Source: Chara braunii
Taxonomy: Eukaryota > Streptophyta > Charophyceae > Charales > Characeae
DNA: 30,210 nucleotides
Direction of reading: 5' to 3'
NCBI GenBank assembly: GCA_003427395.1
Contig: BFEA01000008.1
Location: 1,841,669-1,871,878, forward strand
Part shown: piece after piece, positions 9,919 to 18,680 of the stretch
How the letters are laid out: each line of letters begins with the position of its first letter
How positions within the stretch are numbered: position 1 is the first letter of the stretch
Made by a program: the position numbers and the translations under genes
The notes under the pieces: model-generated
Seen by the model: only the letters and a program-made list of their open reading frames with translations
Databases searched by the model: none
What the model was told of the DNA's origin: nothing

Positions 9919-9950
9919 ATTGTGTCACATAGCCCCCTGGTAAAACAAGA

Positions 9951-10418
9951 GGGAATCCTGACCTTTAGCTCTCTTTAACGTCAGCTTAAGCATCTTGCGT
10001 ACGCTGACTATCTACTGGAAGAACCCTGACGAGAAGAAAAAGACGGAGGGACTGAAACCGCTTTTTAGGGGGGGAGCGAACTGAGGAGAGTGGGTGAGGT
10101 GTGGGAAGGAGTGAAGTTGAGGCTCGTATTGAGGGAGAGACGTATGAGGGATGCTGGATGGGTTACCGGGAGGCAAGATTCTGATAGGGCAGGCGCGTCC
10201 ACTGGGAATTAGGTGGGGGACAGGAGGGGGGGGGGGGGGGGTGTGTTGGGGTGGGGGGGTGGGGGGGGGGTTGCTAGTGCACGTGCATGTACGGAGCCGT
10301 TGCACAAGATTCAAAACCAGGCCCCATTTGGGCCATCTGTATGAACACATTTTGCACAGGGCGCGCATAGTATTTAGCAGGAAAGGGGAAACTACGCGTG
10401 AGTCACAAAAATGAGGTA
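9951..10418. repeat. G-rich tract region between the LINE and a MITE
   Basis: The plus strand holds long G-runs at 10216-10270, including one of about 17 G, interspersed with TG. The sequence could form G-quadruplexes. A proline-rich minus-strand reading frame across it is an artefact of the G-runs. No gene seen. Confidence 0.6.
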
Positions 10419-10557
10419 TATAATTGCACTATGGGCCGAGATACAGTTTCGAATGGCAGTTCGGGCAATGTATACAACCCAGCTTTCTGGCCAGGTACGG
10501 TGGTCGAACTCCCGAAGTGCAATTGCAAACTGTATCTTGCCCCATGGTGCAATTATA
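10419..10557. mobile_element. Foldback MITE with 48-bp terminal inverted repeats
   Basis: The left arm (10419-10466) and the right arm read in reverse complement (10557-10510) agree at about 41 of 48 positions; both begin TATAATTGCAC and share AGATACAGTTT. The 43-bp centre is unique. The element therefore folds almost completely on itself. TA dinucleotides lie at each end, which would fit a Tc1/mariner-type TA target, but the ends overlap the repeat so the duplication is ambiguous. Non-coding; reading frames across it are mirror images produced by the palindrome. Confidence 0.8.
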
Positions 10558-10632
10558 ACTCGTTGTTGTGACTCTACTGAAGTTACCCCCCCCAAAAAAG
10601 GATGAGGCTCCTGCAGCTACTCTTTTACATTT

Positions 10633-10651
10633 AAAAAAAAAAAAAAAAAAA
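10633..10651 (+). repeat. Poly(A) tract
   Basis: A run of about 19 A follows TTTACATTT. It lies immediately before the structured repeat at 10661 and could be the tail of a plus-strand retroposed sequence, although none is identified upstream. Confidence 0.6.
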
Positions 10652-10660
10652 TCCCTCCAG

Positions 10661-10765
10661 TGCTAGCGATGCTGGTAAGAGCAAACACCGCTAGCATCTG
10701 GGGATAGGCTCCATCTATTGGTGGGGAGCAGCACCTACTGGAAAGCAGGTCCAGCGTCCCTCTTT
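10661..10765 (+). repeat. Structured dispersed repeat, copy 1
   Basis: The sequence opens with a perfect 8-bp stem (10661-10668 with 10689-10696) whose loop carries GGTAAGAGCA, then a second short stem GCTCC (10708-10712) with GGAGC (10725-10729), then a conserved block ending near GTCCAGCGTCCC. The second half also occurs at 18726-18785, 18915-18971 and 25773-25825, all on the plus strand. Copy 2 keeps the first stem with different bases. Could be a structured non-coding element or part of a non-autonomous transposon; type unresolved. Confidence 0.6.
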
Positions 10766-10920
10766 TACAATATTAACATGAGATCAAGAACAGTCAGAGC
10801 TCTGAAAATCAGGACCTCTTCATCCATTGCTGGACGCCGGATCTATCTCTATCAGCTAGTCCTGGTTTTCTCGAAAGAACATGTGGATCCTTACTACTAC
10901 CAGGCCATAATCTGAGACTT
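10766..10920. other. Spacer between structured repeat and LINE B
   Basis: No gene or repeat recognised. LINE B coding sequence ends at 10921 with no poly(A) tract visible here, so its true 3' end is either truncated or lies unmarked in this spacer. Confidence 0.4.
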
Positions 10921-11475
10921 TCATATTTCATCATATCCAAACCAAGATCTCGGTACCATAGCTGATAGTGGAGGTGGAAAGGGATCGGGAAACTCAGCCA
11001 TTGGGCGCATGGGTATGGATGGATCTACCACTGTCCACTCCTCGAATATTATTCTGTAGTCTCTTCTTACCTCATGGTTGTTCCCTTCTGCGACCCCTTC
11101 CCATTTAACTTTCCCTATGCCCTCCCCCTGGTTGCCCCCAAGCCAGCATGTACTGAATTTCTCAATGTGTTTGTGAATTTCGTCTCTTGAGGATAGAAGT
11201 TGAAGTTTTTCTTTTACTTGTTCCCATTTAGCAGTAATTCCTATTTGAACCGACATTTTAATAGTTTCAGTGAATTCAGGCCCATCTAGACGAGCCCCCT
11301 CCATTTCATACGTACATCTCCTCACCCAAATGGCCCATACTACAGCTCTTCTTCCCATGATGAAGAGATTTTGCGTGAATTCGTCATCCAGCTCGTCAGT
11401 CCAGGCTTCCAAAAGAATTGCTTTCCAATTCCATGGCCATCTAGTTTGCGGTAATAGCTGATCCCAGATTTTGTC
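10921..11475 (-). pseudogene. LINE B ORF2 C-terminal region
   Basis: From 11412 a single 163-residue frame begins at MEAWTDELDDEFTQNLF and carries ARLDGPEF, WLGGN and WTVVDPS, the same landmarks as copy A at 638-199. It ends in a genuine-looking stop just inside 10921. The frame runs back to the two TGA codons at 11476-11493 that cut it from the finger. Function of this tail is unknown. Confidence 0.75.
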
Positions 11476-11490
11476 TCACCACCTCCATAA

Positions 11491-11805
11491 TCATATAGCT
11501 CCTGGGCATTGCATAAAGATATGCTCAATAGTCTCAGGAATCATCCTACTGGGGAATGCAGATTTGCAGAATTTACACCACCTGGAGGCTGTTCCTTTTT
11601 GTTCTAAGGAAGATCTTTCTATCAACCAATCATTAGTGGGGAGACATCTGTGTTCAATCTGCCATTGAAGTGATGCCATCTTTGTCGGCTTGGATTTCAT
11701 TATATTGAACCATTTGATTGATTTCATTTCTTCTCTACTGAGGTTGAACTGTTTAATCCACCTGGCCGATACTTTATCTTTTAAATTAATTCTTGTTCTT
11801 AACAT
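11491..11805 (-). pseudogene. LINE B ORF2 zf-RVT-type finger
   Basis: This 104-residue stretch carries C77-x2-C80, H95 and C100 (CKFC ... EHIFMQC) preceded by SLQWQIEHRCLPTNDWL, the plant zf-RVT arrangement. It ends at TGA 11491-11493 in a segment where copy A reads SMWLWR, so the stop sits on a former tryptophan. Upstream, 11806-12100 continues the match to copy A (KSTYRM, LAFEP-x-TPIS) in broken frames. Confidence 0.82.
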
Positions 11806-12404
11806 TCTGTATGTGGATTTTACAGTACGGGTGTGTAAAGTGCGTTTATAATTTTTGTCAATTTTATTCTGTTTGCATGACGAGCTCCAGCTCCAGTTAG
11901 CTGGGTCTAATGCTAAACAAGAGATGGGAGTATCTGGTTCAAATGCCAGTCATTGTTCTTTGATTCTAATTACTCTAATTCTGAAAATTTGGTTAGCTTG
12001 GACCCATTGGATCTGACCCTGAGTTTTTGGTTGGAGAGTATTATTTTGTGAAAGATCATAGAGTTCCAGGAGTATATCTCCATTCTGGAATTTATCCAAA
12101 ATATTACCAACTTTTTAAAGATAATCCTTAATTGTCACTTCGTCATTGATTTTGTGTTTGGGTCCCTTCTGAAGGATTCTGATCCAATCCAAGGGGATTA
12201 GCTCAATTATTCGCTATCTTTAATTCTTATTATCCCTCTTTTAACCCATCCTTTCCAGGGTGAGTCCATACAGTGGAGGACACACCTTTGAGAGTCTTTG
12301 ATCCATCTGTTATTAAAGAGGGGTTGTTGACATACTTCTTCCCACCTTTCCGGGGGGATCTTGTCAGTTAATGGCAATTTTCTCCATGTCTTGATCAGAG
12401 TGAT

Positions 12405-12950
12405 CTAGAAAGAATCATTGCATATATCTTTTCTTGCTTCTAATCTGTCTGAAGGTGAGTCGTTATGTGCCTCTCTAATCTTTCCTTTTGGGAGGGGCCA
12501 ATCACAAATTTCCAGCCACATCATGGGGTGAACACTTTCCACTGTTTCTGGTGCTAAACGTCTAATTTGTTTCCATGCCAATGCGGACCAGGGTGTTTGT
12601 GGATTGAAGAGTAGCCTTTTGATCCATTGTATTGAGAGAGCCAAGGGTTGGGTAGCCGGATCAATTATCCCTAAACCACCTTTAATTCTAGGTTGGATAA
12701 TAGATAGCCATGCTACTCTACTGATGACATTCTTAAGCTCGTGATTACCTCTCCATAGAAAGACCGATAATTGTTGTTGGAAAACTTTTAAAGTTGATTT
12801 GTCCAGTGGCCATATGGCTGATTTATACTAGATGGAGGCTAAAATAACATTATCGATAGCCAAAGCACGTCCCAAAAGAGAAGAGTGTTTGTTTTTCCAG
12901 AGGTCAAACTTGATATGGGCTTGTTGAGTTACCCATTCATTGTTTGTGTT
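12405..12950 (-). pseudogene. LINE B RT thumb/connection
   Basis: The frame 12644-12405 (ALSIQWIKRLLFNPQTPW ... RRLAPET) matches broken copy A text around 1920-2040. Further upstream, to 12950, the frame carries VILASI then TAG (12828-12830) in place of the tryptophan of ASIWYKSA in A. It ends at TAG 12405-12407, and A has TGA at the same tryptophan codon (1787-1789). Confidence 0.7.
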
Positions 12951-13046
12951 TTGTTTTCCCGTTCCAGATAGAGATATCCCTAGTACTCGAATAAGAGCGT
13001 CTATCGGGAACCACTTGACTTGAGGTTGTTCCGGGGGTCTGACACC

Positions 13047-13601
13047 TTAGTGATGGATCCACCATCCGAGTGTTTTGCTTCCCCAATTGACTCTCATATC
13101 AGATAATCTACAGAATTTATCCGTTATTTTTTTGACTTCTCTCATGTTTTCTTCTGATGCATCTACCATAAGAGAGAGATCATCAGCAAATAGCGAGCAC
13201 ACCGGAATTGCCTCTTCCGGTATCGATGAAATTTGAATACGCCTAATATCCTTGTGTTGTCGAAGGTTTGCTGCTAAGGCTTCCATAACAATCACAAAAA
13301 GGTAGGGGGCAATCGGGTCTCCTTGCCTGACTGATCTGTATAATGGTATAGGAGGCGCAACATTACCATTAACCATGATTCTAGTAGTAGCATTCTTATG
13401 CAGAATTTGAATCCATCTTCTGAAGCAAGGACTGAAGTTAAATTTTTCTAGACATTTATCTAGAAAGTACCAGTCAACATGGTCATATGCTTTCTCAAAG
13501 TCAATGAAGATATAGGCCGCATTATGTTTAGATTGACGAGTGATCCTGATCACTTCATTGACTAGAAGTATATTATCTTGTATATTTCTACCAGATATGA
13601 A
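13047..13601 (-). pseudogene. LINE B RT palm domain
   Basis: The 168-residue frame from 13553 carries RT motif A FIDFEKAYDHVDW (residues 16-28), motif B RQGDPIAP (76-83) and motif C FADD (122-125), so all three catalytic carboxylates are present. It extends upstream without a stop to TGA 13602-13604. Downstream it ends at TAA shortly after a GWWIHH segment. Copy A has the same domain split by an insertion. Confidence 0.9.
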
Positions 13602-13706
13602 TCAAGTTTGGGATGGATGAATTATATCAGAAATTATTTTGGACATTCTTTCAGCTAACGTCTTGGCTACTAATTTGTACACTACTGTAAGCAGTGTGAT
13701 GGGACG

Positions 13707-14060
13707 CTAATTCCTAATATTGGTCTTATCCTTTTTTTTGTGTAGGAGGGTTAGTACTCCTTGTCCTACGATTTCTCCCATCTCTCCTGACTTCCAGACT
13801 GCCTGATAGTAATCCAGAAGGTCCTGAGACAAAACATTCCATAGGGATTCCCAAAATTCCTTAGGTAGTCCATCAATTCCTGGTATTTTCTCCTCCTCCA
13901 TTAGTATCAGAGTTGTCCATATTTCTTCCTTGGTAAGTGTTTTTTTTAGGCTTTCCTTTTGTTCTTCTGTTAGTGACTTACTCAGCGGGAGTAGGAAGTC
14001 ATTGACTTCCTCTTCTCGCTGATTCAGGGGAATATGTTCATTTTGGGAAGTAAATAAATC
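13707..14060 (-). pseudogene. LINE B RT fingers
   Basis: The frame 13901-13707 (IPGIDGLPKEFWESLWN ... LLHKKKDKTNIRN) is the part of the RT just before the NWRPI segment; it stops at TAG 13707-13709, where the tryptophan of that segment is expected. Further upstream to about 14060 the similarity to A continues in broken frames (SLTK-like helix). Region 14061-14515 is more degenerate, matching A around 4508-4822. Confidence 0.7.
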
Positions 14061-14515
14061 TTTAAAGAATTCTCGGGCACGCTTAGTACAGTCTGCCGTG
14101 GACGTGACTAATGGTGCATTTCAATCTAAGGGGTCAGCCAGTGCTTCGATAATCGTCCTTCTTACCCTTGCTTTAGCCATTGCGAAAAAGCGTGCATCCA
14201 TAGAGTCTTTCATGTCATGATACCTGAGTTTGCCTCTAATTCTCATTCCTTGCCACCTATACTCCATAAGTGACAACAACTGTTTTTCCAGGTCTTGTAA
14301 TTCATTGGCTATCGTTTCTAGAAACTCCTTGTCCTCGGACTCTGTTTCTAGATTTTGAAGTTCTTGGATTCTGTTAATAATTGTGTTTCTTTTGAGTGTC
14401 TCTGTGAAGCTAACATTTTAGAGTATTCATTGCATTTACGGCCCAGGAAGTATAAACCGTTGTTGAACCATCTTACATCATCATTGATGAGACCCTTTTA
14501 TTCTCTTCAGAATTG

Positions 14516-15446
14516 TCACACATCACTAAGATAATTAACGAAGTTATTTATCTTGAGATGAGATCTGTTTAATTTGTAATAACCTCTGCCTTGATCAGGT
14601 TTCTTACGAAAAGAAAAAATAGCTACATGCATCGAATGGTCTAAACCAGGAAAAGGGCTTCTGGGGAAGATTTCTGCTACCTGTAGAGCCCCTTGTAACT
14701 CCTGGGCTACCAAAATTAGATCTATACGAGATTTAGTAGTTTGTCCTGATTGACCCTTTCTGAAACATGTAAATGTTCTAGACGTGGGGCTAAGGACTAT
14801 AAAAAAATCAACCAGATTTGAGGTGTGACATAAATTAGCAATAATTAGTTCGTCATTCTCGATGTAGGTAGGGCATGGGGAAGGGGTACCATCTATCCAG
14901 ATGTCTGTCTGGGGCCGCATTGAAATCACCTGCTATAATAACATGGATGCCTACTGGAAGGCGCGGGAGGATATTCGCAAAAAAAGTTTTCCGATCTCCA
15001 GCCTCATTTGGTCCGTATACACATAGCATGCTGACAATCTCAAGTTCTAGCATTGCTAGAACATATACCCATCTTCCTTGATCAGGATCTGCTTCCCAAT
15101 AAACTACCTCTGCTCTGGAACCCGGGGGAATCCATATGGCCACTCCGACACTTCCAGGCTTGGAGGCATGAACTCGAAAAGATTGATGTGGCCACATCTC
15201 TTTGTGACGGAAGTTGTAAGCATCTGTGTTCATGAGATGAGTCTCTTGGATACAAATCACATCCAGCCATTCTCTACCATCAATACCTTTGATTTGTTCA
15301 TATATAGCTTGTTTTTTTTTTTGCTTGGCTGAGGCCAATCCGTTTACATTAAGGGATCTTAGGTCTAAGTCTTCACTCCTTCTCTGAATATTCCATGTTT
15401 TATTCTTATTATATAGTGCTTCAATTACTTTAATTCTAACCATCAT
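14516..15446 (-). pseudogene. LINE B apurinic-type endonuclease domain
   Basis: Frame 15446-14853 carries LNVNG (residues 32-36), IQETHL (66-71), VYGPN and AGDFNAAPD (172-180). A one-base shift near 14875-14895 moves to frame 14929-14516, with SRIDLIL (67-73) and LDHSM (96-100). These are the metal-binding Asn, Glu and Asp boxes and the Asp-His pair of the exonuclease-endonuclease-phosphatase fold that nicks target DNA. Apart from the frameshift the catalytic residues look intact, so this domain decayed recently compared with that of A. Confidence 0.88.
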
Positions 15447-15482
15447 ATTCCTCTTTGTGTTTCGTCTGTTGAATTATTCTAT

Positions 15483-16490
15483 TTATATCATTTTCCAATT
15501 ACCTTCATCCAAGCATCCTCCCTTTTCCAGGGTGCCATAGCGCAGGATGCTAGCCAGGAGGGTGCAGACATCAGACTCAACCCAGAATTTACTAGATTTA
15601 ATTTTTAATACCTGTAGATCCTTTAATTTATCACTCTTTAGCCAGCACATATCCACTGGTCTAGCGGCGTCATACTTGAGATAGACATCTCTTTCAGCAA
15701 TCCTGCAATCCTCCGTTACTAGTGTGAGAGTACCTATACCTCCAGGAGGGAAGTGTTCCTTGATGAACTTGGTTATTTCTGAGTGAATTAGGAACTCCCC
15801 TGCTTTACCCCTTGCAAGAGCTGATAGCAAGAGAAACGATGATATGGTACCTTGTAGTGTAACCTCACCATGTGTGGATCCCTGTGGCATTGACAATCCT
15901 ATCTCCCAAACTTCATCCTTCTGTTTGACCGGGAGAATCACAATACCTGCCCGTGAGAGTCTCATTTCCTCCTTTGGTAAAGTTAGCCATTGTCTGAGTT
16001 TTTGCCGTTTGCTTATTTTCTCTAATGTAAACAGAGGTGAGGATTGTGTTTTCCCTTTTTTCTGTTCTTTATTTTTATCATTTTCAACTTGATGAGGCAA
16101 ATCCTCTGCGAGGTCAATCTCAACGTCTGTCCTGTCTGTGGAAGTTGCTACAATGCCTCCAGTTTGGCTGGGAGTTTCTGTTTCTTTTTCCTGTTGGTCG
16201 TTTGAGTTACCCATAATAGGCTTATTAGTAATTAACAGGAATTTACGCTCTCCTGTTAGCTCTGAGACTGCTTCTTTGAGTTCTGGAGTGTCTGTAGACT
16301 CTTTTATTTTTCGGGGAGGTTCCTCCTCTTCGTAACTAAGATTCAGACTGGAAACAGGATCAAGGGGTTGAGACTGTTGAACTGATTCTGATTCTGAGCA
16401 TGCCCTGCACGCACTAGACTTCTCTTCATACTGTTTTGTCCCCTTTGAGAGGGCGAACTGAGTTTCCTCTTCTTGTGTGCACGGGTACAT
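15483..16490 (-). CDS. LINE B 335-residue open frame with pre-endonuclease module
   Basis: The longest intact minus-strand frame in copy B besides the ORF1-like one. The N-terminal half (about 1-160) is acidic, S/E/Q-rich and likely disordered. The C-terminal half (about 165-335) is the module shared with A at 6295-5756, ending FW-x-E-SDV-x-TLL and LDEGNWKMI. Its stop falls about 35 bp before the methionine used for the endonuclease frame, which suggests either two ORFs in series or a decayed junction. The start at 16490 is simply the first methionine of the open stretch; the frame may continue from 16643-17099 upstream. Family not recognised. Confidence 0.6.
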   Translation of the reverse strand: MYPCTQEEETQFALSKGTKQYEEKSSACRACSESESVQQSQPLDPVSSLNLSYEEEEPPRKIKESTDTPELKEAVSELTGERKFLLITNKPIMGNSNDQQEKETETPSQTGGIVATSTDRTDVEIDLAEDLPHQVENDKNKEQKKGKTQSSPLFTLEKISKRQKLRQWLTLPKEEMRLSRAGIVILPVKQKDEVWEIGLSMPQGSTHGEVTLQGTISSFLLLSALARGKAGEFLIHSEITKFIKEHFPPGGIGTLTLVTEDCRIAERDVYLKYDAARPVDMCWLKSDKLKDLQVLKIKSSKFWVESDVCTLLASILRYGTLEKGGCLDEGNWKMI

Positions 16491-16642
16491 GTTCTCTTCT
16501 TGTATGCAAGGTTTGGGATATCCTCCCTACATAGTTTCTTGATGATCACATGTTACAACATCAGCCTTGTTACTCCCTTCACATTCAATCATTCCCATGG
16601 GACTAGATTTACTGTCATTGTAGTGTTCTGTCAGGCCCACTG

Positions 16643-17099
16643 TTATCCTGGTACCCCTGTCATTCTCACAGTCCTGCAAATGGGATTGCAGTGACTGGTA
16701 ATTCTGATTTTTTTTTTTTTTTTTCTGATAAGTTTATTATTCTTCTTATTTTTCCTTGAATTTATCTGTTTCCGAGGGGTCAAGACATAGTGGTTGAGAT
16801 TTCTTTGGCTCAGAGGTGTTCTACCAGCAAACTTCGCTAGGTAAGGTTTGACATTTATTTTCCTTTTAAATTTCTTTATGAGAATCCCTGTCTCTGGGCA
16901 TTTCATGTCTGCACTCAGATCTTTTCCTTGTGAGTTCTTTCATTCTTCTCAATCCTTTCTTGTGTTTGGACTGTTCATTGTGCAGCAACTCTTGTCGTTT
17001 TGTTTCTTCCATTGTTCTTGCACTGGTTTTGTCCAATTCATGAGTACTGATTTGTCTTGTATCTTGTTGGGAACCCAGCAAGCAAGCTCCTTCATCCAA
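16643..17099 (-). pseudogene. LINE B ORF1-like basic segment
   Basis: Two overlapping frames (17099-16866, 16906-16643) carry LRRMKELTRKR and KKFKRK...LTPRK segments matching copy A at 7410-6943. Lysine and arginine are abundant. A T-run at 16711-16725 (A-run on the coding strand, coding for lysines) marks a likely slippage site. The change of frame between the two shows at least one indel. Confidence 0.55.
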
Positions 17100-17102
17100 T
17101 AT

Positions 17103-17429
17103 CTAGGGATCAACCCTAGAGGAAACCACATGCAGCAGCTTGTTGCACAGTTCTAACCAGTCTGTTCCAGGTGGAGGGCCGTACTGCAACACCAGCATCA
17201 AGCTATCACTGCTGGCCTGCATAGGCCTCAGTTGACAGTTGATTTGTTGCCACAACTGATCGTTTAATTTAGGAAATTTAATTCTCAAATTAGTTAGTAG
17301 CCAATCAACTACATTTGTCAACTGCGAATTCAAATCCAATGACAGTTTCCCGCTTTATTGTTCTGGGATGCATGATTTGAGTGGGGAAGCTGTGACTGGT
17401 GCTGCTTCCACCTCCATGGGTTCCATTCC
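17103..17429 (-). pseudogene. LINE B ORF1-like helical segment
   Basis: Frame 17339-17103 (LNSQL ... WLLTNLRIKF ... CNKLLHVVS) matches copy A 7815-7400. Upstream in the same frame lie MEVEAAPV and then TAA at 17355-17357, so the start at 17339 is only the first methionine after a stop. The frame joins the RPHRW protein through a one-base slip in an A-run at 17430-17435: on one side DVFWNG, on the other FGMEPMEVE, which is the reading that matches A. Confidence 0.6.
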
Positions 17430-18324
17430 AAAAAACATCCCTGAAAACATCTATTTTCATCTGATCCTGATCCCCGTTCCCTTCTCTCTTATCCTCCTCT
17501 TTCTTGTCTTCATTCCGGGGATCCTCCTCAACTTCCTTTTCTTCCTTTTGGTGTTCTTCTTCCTTTTTTCCATCTTCTCTCTGGGTCGAGGGTTGTTCCT
17601 CAGTCCTTTTCTTTGTAACCACTCTCCATGTAGCAGCAGATGGTTGCCCATTTTTGGGCAAATAGCCCGTCGGAGATGGGCCTATGGTTTTGTACTTCCC
17701 ATTTCCCATGCTCCTTTCCTCTTCATTTTGTGGGCCATGCTGAAGTCCTTTATCTGATCCTTTAGTAGTATGTGTATCATTCTTTGTATCAAAATCCCCA
17801 CCATTCACAGTAGTCCCAACTGATCCAGCATCCTTTCCTGTAGTCTTCTCAACTGATCTAACTGTTCTCCCCGACCTGGCAGTCCCAGTATTTTTCGTCC
17901 CGACTTCCCCAACCATTGCAGTGCTCCCAACTATTCCAACAGTCATTCCCGATCTTGCTGTTCCAGCAGTTCCTGCTGCATTTGCCGACTTAGTCTCATT
18001 TCGGGGCTGTGTCTTCGCCGATTGCTGGGAATGTTTTGGATGTTGGGACTGTTGTGGAGGTAACCAATCAGCTGGTGGCCGAGAGGTTTTTCTCAGATCC
18101 GCCCTGCCATCCCAGAACCAACCAATTAGTTGGCCTGCCTGGTTGTGGTCATCGTTGAATACCCATCCTTCGTGTCCTGGGGCCACTGGTAACCATCTGT
18201 GTGGTCTCTGTGGGTCTCGTCTGAGCATTTGGGCAGGCGAGGTAGCATGCTGTGGGTGTTGCGGACAGACAATACTGCATTTGGGCAGGCGAGGTAGCAT
18301 GCTGTGGGTATTGCGGACAGACAT
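17305..18324 (-). CDS. LINE B ORF1-like protein with RPHRW/GW-rich domain
   Basis: This 339-residue open frame has a short N-terminal part affected by a 52-bp tandem duplication, the RPHRW domain at residues 37-90 (37 of 54 identical to copy A), a glycine/threonine-rich middle (about 105-190) and a long E/K-rich, probably coiled or disordered stretch (about 230-290). The last 45 residues or so are out of frame with the copy A protein because of a slip at 17430-17435, so the C terminus is not the natural one. Likely an ORF1-type nucleic-acid-binding protein of the LINE by position; the domain itself is unknown to me. Confidence 0.6.
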   Translation of the reverse strand: MSVRNTHSMLPRLPKCSIVCPQHPQHATSPAQMLRRDPQRPHRWLPVAPGHEGWVFNDDHNQAGQLIGWFWDGRADLRKTSRPPADWLPPQQSQHPKHSQQSAKTQPRNETKSANAAGTAGTARSGMTVGIVGSTAMVGEVGTKNTGTARSGRTVRSVEKTTGKDAGSVGTTVNGGDFDTKNDTHTTKGSDKGLQHGPQNEEERSMGNGKYKTIGPSPTGYLPKNGQPSAATWRVVTKKRTEEQPSTQREDGKKEEEHQKEEKEVEEDPRNEDKKEEDKREGNGDQDQMKIDVFRDVFWNGTHGGGSSTSHSFPTQIMHPRTIKRETVIGFEFAVDKCS

Positions 18325-18327
18325 ACT
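18225..18327. repeat. 52-bp tandem duplication (two units)
   Basis: Units 18225-18276 and 18277-18327 both begin GCATTTGGGCAGGCGAGGTA and differ at only one or two positions. Since 52 is not a multiple of three, the duplication changes the frame upstream of the RPHRW domain and may have altered the N-terminus of the LINE B protein. Confidence 0.85.
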
Positions 18328-18451
18328 CCGTATTGAGATGACCGTTAAATTAAATTTGCGGCTTGATTTTCATGTGTGCCACTGTCCTTGTCGCCGTTGT
18401 CGGTGCTTGAACTCCACTTTTCCAATACTATCTGTCCGACTAGGTTTTCTC

Positions 18452-18654
18452 TTCAACCACCAGTACGTGGCCCAGCTATCGAAGCCGAGCCTCCCAGCAC
18501 CCTGCAAGCCAAGTCCTACCGAACCGCCGTCGCTCTTTTTTGTTTTCTTTTTGGTTGTGGCCTCCGGACAATGCTTAGGCCGAAGCCCGAATGCTGCGGC
18601 GCATTAATGGGGAAGCGCCGCGACTGATAGTTGGGCCAAGTACTGGTGGTTTAA
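18452..18654 (+). mobile_element. TTAA-ended MITE family, copy 1 (203 bp)
   Basis: Ends are inverted copies of ACCACCAGTAC, the right one with TTAA outside and the left one with TTCA. The whole element aligns with 26739-26944 in reverse complement, including internal anchors such as CCGAGCCTCCCAGCA and GGGAAGCGCCGCG; I estimate about four fifths identity by eye. TTAA at the ends would fit a piggyBac-like target, but could also be part of the terminal repeat. Non-coding. Confidence 0.82.
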
Positions 18655-18680
18655 GGGGAGAGGGGGGGAACCAACAACCA

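Larger units (their letters stand above)
1..9950 (-). mobile_element. LINE retrotransposon copy A (decayed, L1-like)
   Basis: Read on the minus strand, this stretch gives in order low-complexity and ORF1-like segments, an unrecognised module before the endonuclease, an apurinic-type endonuclease, a reverse transcriptase with an FADD catalytic box, a Cys/His finger, a short C-terminal region, and a poly(A) tail (the T-run at 9-41). That order and tail are those of plant L1-like LINEs. Every domain from about 8550 downward has a counterpart in copy B (10921-18324) in the same order, which is the strongest support. The copy is dead: it has many in-frame stops, frameshifts, and two insertions (2098-2619, 3329-3721). 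The 3' end is well fixed by the tail. The 5' end is uncertain; I place it near 9950 because LINE-like protein signal stops there. Confidence 0.88.
10921..15446 (-). pseudogene. LINE B ORF2 (endonuclease-RT-zinc finger), broken
   Basis: Parts, N to C on the minus strand: endonuclease (15446-14516, frameshift near 14875-14895), RT fingers (about 14000-13605), RT palm (13553-13047), thumb/connection (12950-11806), Cys/His finger (11805-11494) and C-terminal region (11475-10921). In-frame stops at places where copy A or the domain context has tryptophan: 13707-13709 (TAG), 12828-12830 (TAG), 12405-12407 (TAG), 11491-11493 (TGA), 11476-11478 (TGA). Another TGA at 13602-13604 replaces glycine of TGFI. 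The active-site residues are better kept than in A (AGDFN, LDH, FADD), but no full-length protein is possible. Confidence 0.88.
10921..18330 (-). mobile_element. LINE retrotransposon copy B (decayed, L1-like)
   Basis: This is the second minus-strand LINE, with the same domain order as copy A: ORF1-like RPHRW domain, helical segment, basic segment, pre-endonuclease module, endonuclease, RT with FADD, Cys/His finger and C-terminal region. Protein similarity to A varies by region and is clearly below that of recent duplicates, so the two are separate subfamily members rather than one tandem duplication. Copy B lacks both insertions seen in A. It has stops and frameshifts throughout and no visible tail. 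The 5' boundary is set near the start of the recognisable ORF1-like frame and could extend a little further. Confidence 0.88.

Noticed and set aside
10012-10368. Proline-rich minus-strand frame
   Set aside because: The prolines come from the G-runs on the other strand; no homology to the LINE proteins.
17921-18607. 228-residue plus-strand open frame
   Set aside because: It is antisense to the LINE B RPHRW protein and runs into the MITE at 18452.
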